A stretch of DNA of 10,100 bases. It comes from Bacilli bacterium. Lineage in GTDB: Bacteria; Bacillota_I; Bacilli_A; RF39; UBA660. Below are positions 7,326 to 10,100 of this stretch, piece after piece. The translations under genes and the position numbers were made by a program. The notes below the pieces were generated by a model. The model had not been told where the DNA came from. It ran no database searches and worked only from the letters and a program-made list of their open reading frames with translations. Position 1 is the first letter of the stretch, and the number at the start of each line of letters is the position of its first letter. The stretch spans positions 1 through 10,100 of the forward strand of contig JAAWDB010000074.1 in NCBI GenBank assembly GCA_022793555.1, written 5' to 3'.

Positions 7326-8096
7326 GTGGCAAATTTTAAATCGTTGTTATTAACGCTTTTAGTCGGAATATTTTTCTTAATCGGGATTATCATTCCCAAG
7401 TTTATTAAAAAGAAAAAAGAATTAACTCTCTTTGCAACCGGGTTATCTTTTATCGTAATGCTTGGAATGATTTTATTTGATATTATCCCCGAAATTGGTG
7501 AATTATTAGTCTATTATCCAAATGGTCAAAAATGGGGCATTATTTGTGGATGTACCGCACTTGGAATGCTTTTATTAAAAGGCTTAGATTGTTTAATTCC
7601 TCACCATCATCATGCACATCACGAGGATGAAAAAAATAAAGAAGAACATAATGACCACTTATTTCATATTGGATTAGTTACATCACTATCTTTAATGCTT
7701 CACAACTTAATGGAAGGAATATCCATTTATGTCACAGGTATAACCAATTTTAAACTAGGCCTTACCATGGCATTCGCAGTAGCTCTTCATAATATTCCCT
7801 TAGGAATGGAAATTGCGGTAGGTTTAGAAGCAAACCACAAACAAAATAAATTAAAGTGGATTACCATTACCTTATTAACATTGTCTAGCTTAATTGGTTC
7901 TTCTCTTTTATACTTATTTCAAATAAATATGAGTATTACAGTAGAAGCTTGTCTATTATGTACCACTTTTGGCATGTTAATTTATATAACCTTATTAGAA
8001 CTCTTAAAAGAAATATATACTTATCGCCAAGAAAAAATGATTTATGTAGGAATTGGCTTAGGAATTTTATTAAATATTTTCATGGTGATGTTATGA
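7326..8096 (+). CDS. ZIP-family divalent metal transporter
   Basis: A 256-residue membrane protein when started at GTG 7326; in-frame ATGs at 7305 and 7311 are less likely because one overlaps the -10 box and both lack ribosome sites. About eight hydrophobic segments are visible, the ZIP norm. The loop after helix 3 carries a histidine cluster, PHHHHAHHED (92-101), with more His and Glu to about 118, as in many ZIP transporters. The metal site motifs are HNLMEG in helix 4 (126-131) and HNIPLGMEIA in helix 5 (155-164). Helix 5 normally reads HNIPEG; here Leu159 replaces the Glu, though Glu162 lies one turn later. ZIP proteins move Zn2+, Fe2+ or Mn2+ into the cytoplasm; which metal cannot be told. 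The stop overlaps the patatin start as ATGA, so the two are translationally coupled. Confidence 0.88.
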   Translation: MANFKSLLLTLLVGIFFLIGIIIPKFIKKKKELTLFATGLSFIVMLGMILFDIIPEIGELLVYYPNGQKWGIICGCTALGMLLLKGLDCLIPHHHHAHHEDEKNKEEHNDHLFHIGLVTSLSLMLHNLMEGISIYVTGITNFKLGLTMAFAVALHNIPLGMEIAVGLEANHKQNKLKWITITLLTLSSLIGSSLLYLFQINMSITVEACLLCTTFGMLIYITLLELLKEIYTYRQEKMIYVGIGLGILLNIFMVML

Positions 8097-9148
8097 TTGG
8101 CCTTGCCCTAGAGGGAGGGGGAACGAAAGGTTCTTACCAAATAGGTGCTTACTATGCCATGAAAGACTGTGGAATAACTTTTGATGGTTTTTGTGGGACC
8201 AGTATTGGATCTTTTAATAGTGCAATGCTCGCATGTGGGAAAGAAAAAGAATTGCTAGAATTTTGGCAAAATGTTAATATTGCTACGGTCTTAGGATTTG
8301 ATCCCAATTACATTAACAAAATAAACAAACGGGAAATAGATTTAAGCTTTTTTAAAATGTCCCTAAAAGGGGCCATGCGGATGCTAAAAAATCGTGGCGT
8401 TGATACCGATGGTTTAGAAAAAGTATTACAAGAACATGTCAACGAAGAAGAGTTAAGAAATAGTCAAAAAGATTATGGCTTATGCACAGTAAAAGTAAAT
8501 AAACTACAACCTTGTTACTTATTTAAAGAAGACATGAAACCTGGAACCATCCACGATTATATCTTAGCCAGTTGTTTTCTTCCTTTATTTCGTATGAAAA
8601 AAACGGCAAACAACGAATATTATATTGATGGTGGATTTTATGATAACAGTCCAGTAAATATGTTAATTGACAAAGGATATACAAAAGTTTATGTTGTACG
8701 TGTAAATATAGGACTTAGCATTAATATTACAAGAAGACTAAAAAAAGATATTGATGTAACTTATATAAAACCTTCAAGAAACGTTGGAACAATACTAGAA
8801 TTAAATGATGAAAAAGTTCATGACAACATTCAAATGGGGTATTATGATACTTTAAGAGTTTTACGAAACCTAGACGGCTATGTTTACACATTCAAAAGAA
8901 AAAAAGAAAGCTACTTTGAATGGATTGCACGTAATGTAGAAGAACGAAAAAAACGGCGAGTAAAAAATTTCTTTCATACCAAAAGTGACAAAGAAACTGT
9001 AATCAAAGCCCTCGAATATATCATGACAAAAGAAAAAATTTACTACTATCAAATCTATAAATTACCAAAAGTCCTACATTATGTTAAAAAGCATTATAAA
9101 AAATCTCATTTTGTATATGATTTTATTAGAGAATTAAGATTTTTATAA
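8093..9148 (+). CDS. Patatin-like phospholipase
   Basis: A 351-residue protein beginning MIGLALEGGGTKGSYQIG. The oxyanion-hole motif GGGTKG (8-13), nucleophile elbow GTSIGS with Ser37 (35-40) and catalytic Asp179 in DGGFYDNSPV (179-188) form a complete Ser-Asp dyad of the patatin/RssA family, which hydrolyses acyl esters of phospholipids or similar lipids. No signal peptide or membrane helix is seen, so it is probably cytoplasmic or peripheral. The C-terminal third (about 260-351) is strongly basic, with runs such as KRKK and EERKKRRVKNFF, which might favour contact with acidic membranes (inference). The frame is open upstream to 7949, but the patatin fold starts at this ATG, which overlaps the ZIP stop (ATGA) and has GGTGA at 8084-8088, so the upstream extension is rejected. 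Physiological substrate is unknown. Confidence 0.92.
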   Translation: MIGLALEGGGTKGSYQIGAYYAMKDCGITFDGFCGTSIGSFNSAMLACGKEKELLEFWQNVNIATVLGFDPNYINKINKREIDLSFFKMSLKGAMRMLKNRGVDTDGLEKVLQEHVNEEELRNSQKDYGLCTVKVNKLQPCYLFKEDMKPGTIHDYILASCFLPLFRMKKTANNEYYIDGGFYDNSPVNMLIDKGYTKVYVVRVNIGLSINITRRLKKDIDVTYIKPSRNVGTILELNDEKVHDNIQMGYYDTLRVLRNLDGYVYTFKRKKESYFEWIARNVEERKKRRVKNFFHTKSDKETVIKALEYIMTKEKIYYYQIYKLPKVLHYVKKHYKKSHFVYDFIRELRFL

Positions 9149-9156
9149 GAGAGTAG

Positions 9157-9185
9157 TTTACTTTAAAACGACATTCAAGTATACT
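9157..9185 (+). promoter_or_regulatory. Sigma-A-like promoter for yebC
   Basis: TTTACT (9157-9162), a 17-nt spacer and TATACT (9180-9185) predict a transcript starting near 9192. That places the in-frame ATG at 9190 outside the message and supports ATG 9211, which has AAAGGTGA at 9199-9206. Confidence 0.7.
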
Positions 9186-9210
9186 ATTCATGACGAAGAA
9201 AGGTGAGAAT

Positions 9211-9939
9211 ATGGGAAGAGCATATGAAGTAAGAAAGGCAAGTATTCAAAAAACAGGAGCGGCGAAAGCTAAGTTATATTCTAATTATGCCAAAGAAATT
9301 TATTTAGCAGCAAAAAAAGGAGTTCCAGAAATCGAAAGTAATGTCTTGCTAAAACGAATTGTTGATAAAGCGAAAAAAGAGCAAGTTCCAGGAGACATTA
9401 TTCATCGGGCAATTGAAAAAGCCAAAGGTGCTGGTGGCGAAGATTATGAAACGATTGTTTATGAAGGCTTTGGTCCCGGTGCTTCCACACTAATTATCAA
9501 AACTCTAACTGACAATGTAAATCGTACCGTTGGTTTTGTAAGAGCCGCATTTAATAAAGTACATAAATCACTTGGAGTAACCAATTCTGTTTCTTATAAT
9601 TATGATTATTTAGCAATTGTCAGTATTAAATCAGAAGAAGAAGAAAAAGTTTTCAATGCCTTATTAGAAGAAGGAATTGAATTAGTTGATTTTGAAAACG
9701 AAGATGGCGAATTAGTAATTACGGTTAGTCCAAGTGATCATAATAAAGTAAAAGACTGCTTAGAAAAGATTATTCCAGATGTAACTTATGAATTAGACGA
9801 AGAAGGAATGTATCCAAAAGATAAAGTAACTCTAGAAGGTGAAGATTTAGAAACATTTCAAAAACTTTATAAAATGTTAGATGAAATTGAAGATGTCACC
9901 GAAATTTATCATAATGTAGAATTAAACGATAATAATTAA
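9211..9939 (+). CDS. yebC: YebC/PmpR family protein, YeeI (YebC2) type
   Basis: A 242-residue protein starting MGRAYEVRKASIQKTGAAKA, the conserved beginning of the family; the longer in-frame start at 9190 adds a non-conserved MTKKGEN and precedes the predicted transcript. Conserved points include AAKKGVPE (35-42), the KAKGAGGEDYE stretch (about 77-87), YEGFGPG (91-97) and TDNVNRT (about 107-113). Length and the MGRAxEVRK opening (rather than the MAGHSKW of other YebC proteins) point to the Bacillus YeeI-like branch. YebC proteins were long annotated as transcriptional regulators; more recent work on bacterial and mitochondrial members supports a translation role, easing ribosome stalling at proline-rich stretches. 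Which role applies here is not visible. It has its own promoter and terminator and appears monocistronic. Confidence 0.93.
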   Translation: MGRAYEVRKASIQKTGAAKAKLYSNYAKEIYLAAKKGVPEIESNVLLKRIVDKAKKEQVPGDIIHRAIEKAKGAGGEDYETIVYEGFGPGASTLIIKTLTDNVNRTVGFVRAAFNKVHKSLGVTNSVSYNYDYLAIVSIKSEEEEKVFNALLEEGIELVDFENEDGELVITVSPSDHNKVKDCLEKIIPDVTYELDEEGMYPKDKVTLEGEDLETFQKLYKMLDEIEDVTEIYHNVELNDNN

Positions 9940-9941
9940 AG

Positions 9942-9972
9942 CGTATCTAAAAATAATCAGATACGTTTTTTT
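9942..9972 (+). terminator. Strong intrinsic terminator after yebC
   Basis: CGTATCT (9942-9948) pairs perfectly with AGATACG (9959-9965) around a 10-nt loop and is followed by seven T's (9966-9972). The stem can be extended by G-T and A-T pairs. It starts 2 nt after the yebC stop. Confidence 0.88.
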
Positions 9973-9978
9973 CATTTC

Positions 9979-9994
9979 ATGACGAATTTGTCAT
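9979..9994 (+). promoter_or_regulatory. 16-bp near-palindrome, possible operator
   Basis: ATGACGAATTTGTCAT is a near-perfect inverted repeat (14 of 16 positions symmetric; one mismatched pair) ending directly before the -35 box at 9995. Position and size suit a dimeric regulator's operator, but no regulator gene is in view and I cannot name a matching family. It lacks a T-run, so it is not a terminator. Confidence 0.45.
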
Positions 9995-10024
9995 TTGGCA
10001 AAAAAAATCTTTCCATGCTACAAT
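9995..10024 (+). promoter_or_regulatory. Promoter for the activase-like gene
   Basis: TTGGCA (9995-10000), an 18-nt spacer and TACAAT (10019-10024) with TG at 10016-10017 make an extended -10 promoter. The expected start near 10031 leaves a leader of about 11 nt, with GGTGA at 10031-10035 as ribosome site. Confidence 0.75.
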
Positions 10025-10041
10025 GTTCTTGGTGAATAAAT

Positions 10042-10100
10042 ATGGCTATATTAAATATTGGTATTGATATCGGATCGACAACGGTCAAAATAATTGTGAC
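10042..10100 (+). CDS. Acyl-CoA dehydratase activase-like ATPase (3' truncated by window)
   Basis: Only 19 complete codons are visible: MAILNIGIDIGSTTVKIIV. GIDIGSTTVK is the phosphate-1 motif of the ASKHA (actin/Hsp70/sugar kinase) fold in the form typical of BadF/BadG/BcrA/HgdC activators, iron-sulfur ATPases that pass electrons to 2-hydroxyacyl-CoA dehydratases. Many gut Bacillota carry a long fused version (activase plus dehydratase-like domains) of uncertain function; which one this is cannot be seen. The ATG is preceded by GGTGA with a 6-nt spacer and its own promoter. Another ASKHA member, such as a sugar kinase, remains possible from so short a piece. Confidence 0.7.
   Translation, partial: MAILNIGIDIGSTTVKIIV

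Noticed and set aside
7949..8092. 48-codon upstream extension of the patatin frame
   Set aside because: It lies wholly inside the ZIP gene, encodes non-family sequence, and the patatin fold begins exactly at ATG 8093.
8094..8096. Possible Mollicutes-type code with TGA read as Trp
   Set aside because: TGA ends the ZIP gene at a normal ATGA junction, and Trp is encoded by TGG throughout the window.
8870..9052. Minus-strand open frame of 60 codons rich in Phe
   Set aside because: It is the complement of the Lys-rich patatin C-terminus, a composition artefact with no start signals.
9190..9210. Longer yebC start at ATG 9190
   Set aside because: It precedes the predicted transcript start near 9192 and adds residues absent from the conserved MGRAxEVRK opening.

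Overview
The window is AT-rich, gene-dense and entirely plus-strand. It uses the standard bacterial code: TGG serves as Trp throughout and TGA serves as a stop at 8094-8096. Shine-Dalgarno sites are clear and promoters are compact and sigma-A-like. This fits a low-GC Bacillota. My best guess is an uncultured, gut-type Bacilli/Erysipelotrichia or RF39-like lineage, but that rests on general protein flavour and not on a marker gene.

Region 1 (1-5834) is the 3' part of a cell-surface glycan operon. It starts inside a tandem-domain GT2 glycosyltransferase. Four tightly packed or overlapping genes follow: a GtrA-like lipid-sugar flippase, a multi-pass GT-C-like membrane protein, a GtrB-like polyprenyl-phosphate glycosyltransferase with a C-terminal membrane anchor, and a GtrII-type (Glucos_trans_II) membrane glucosyltransferase. 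Together they look like a Gtr 'three-component' glycosylation module. GtrB would charge undecaprenyl phosphate with a sugar in the cytoplasm, GtrA would flip it, and one or both GT-C enzymes would transfer the sugar to a wall or surface glycan outside. One GtrA and one GtrB accompanied by two candidate GT-C enzymes is the most notable feature of the window.

Region 2 (about 5835-7282) holds two single genes, each with its own promoter. The first encodes an uncharacterised membrane-anchored extracytoplasmic protein. The second encodes a short secreted or anchored protein whose N-terminus resembles the TasA/camelysin-type 'AYxYxT' class; it ends in a small intrinsic terminator whose loop contains the stop codon.

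Region 3 (about 7298-9148) is a two-gene transcription unit. A ZIP-family metal transporter, probably starting at GTG 7326, overlaps a patatin-like phospholipase by an ATGA junction.

Region 4 (9157-9972) is a monocistronic YebC-family gene of the YeeI/YebC2 type, with its own promoter and a strong terminator. Region 5 (9979-10100) holds a 16-bp near-palindrome abutting a good promoter, then the first 19 codons of an acyl-CoA dehydratase activase-like (BadF/BadG/HgdC) ATPase that runs off the window.

Several gene starts are better placed downstream of the longest possible ORF start (2074, 3446, 4395, 7326, 8093 and 9211); the reasons are given in each entry.
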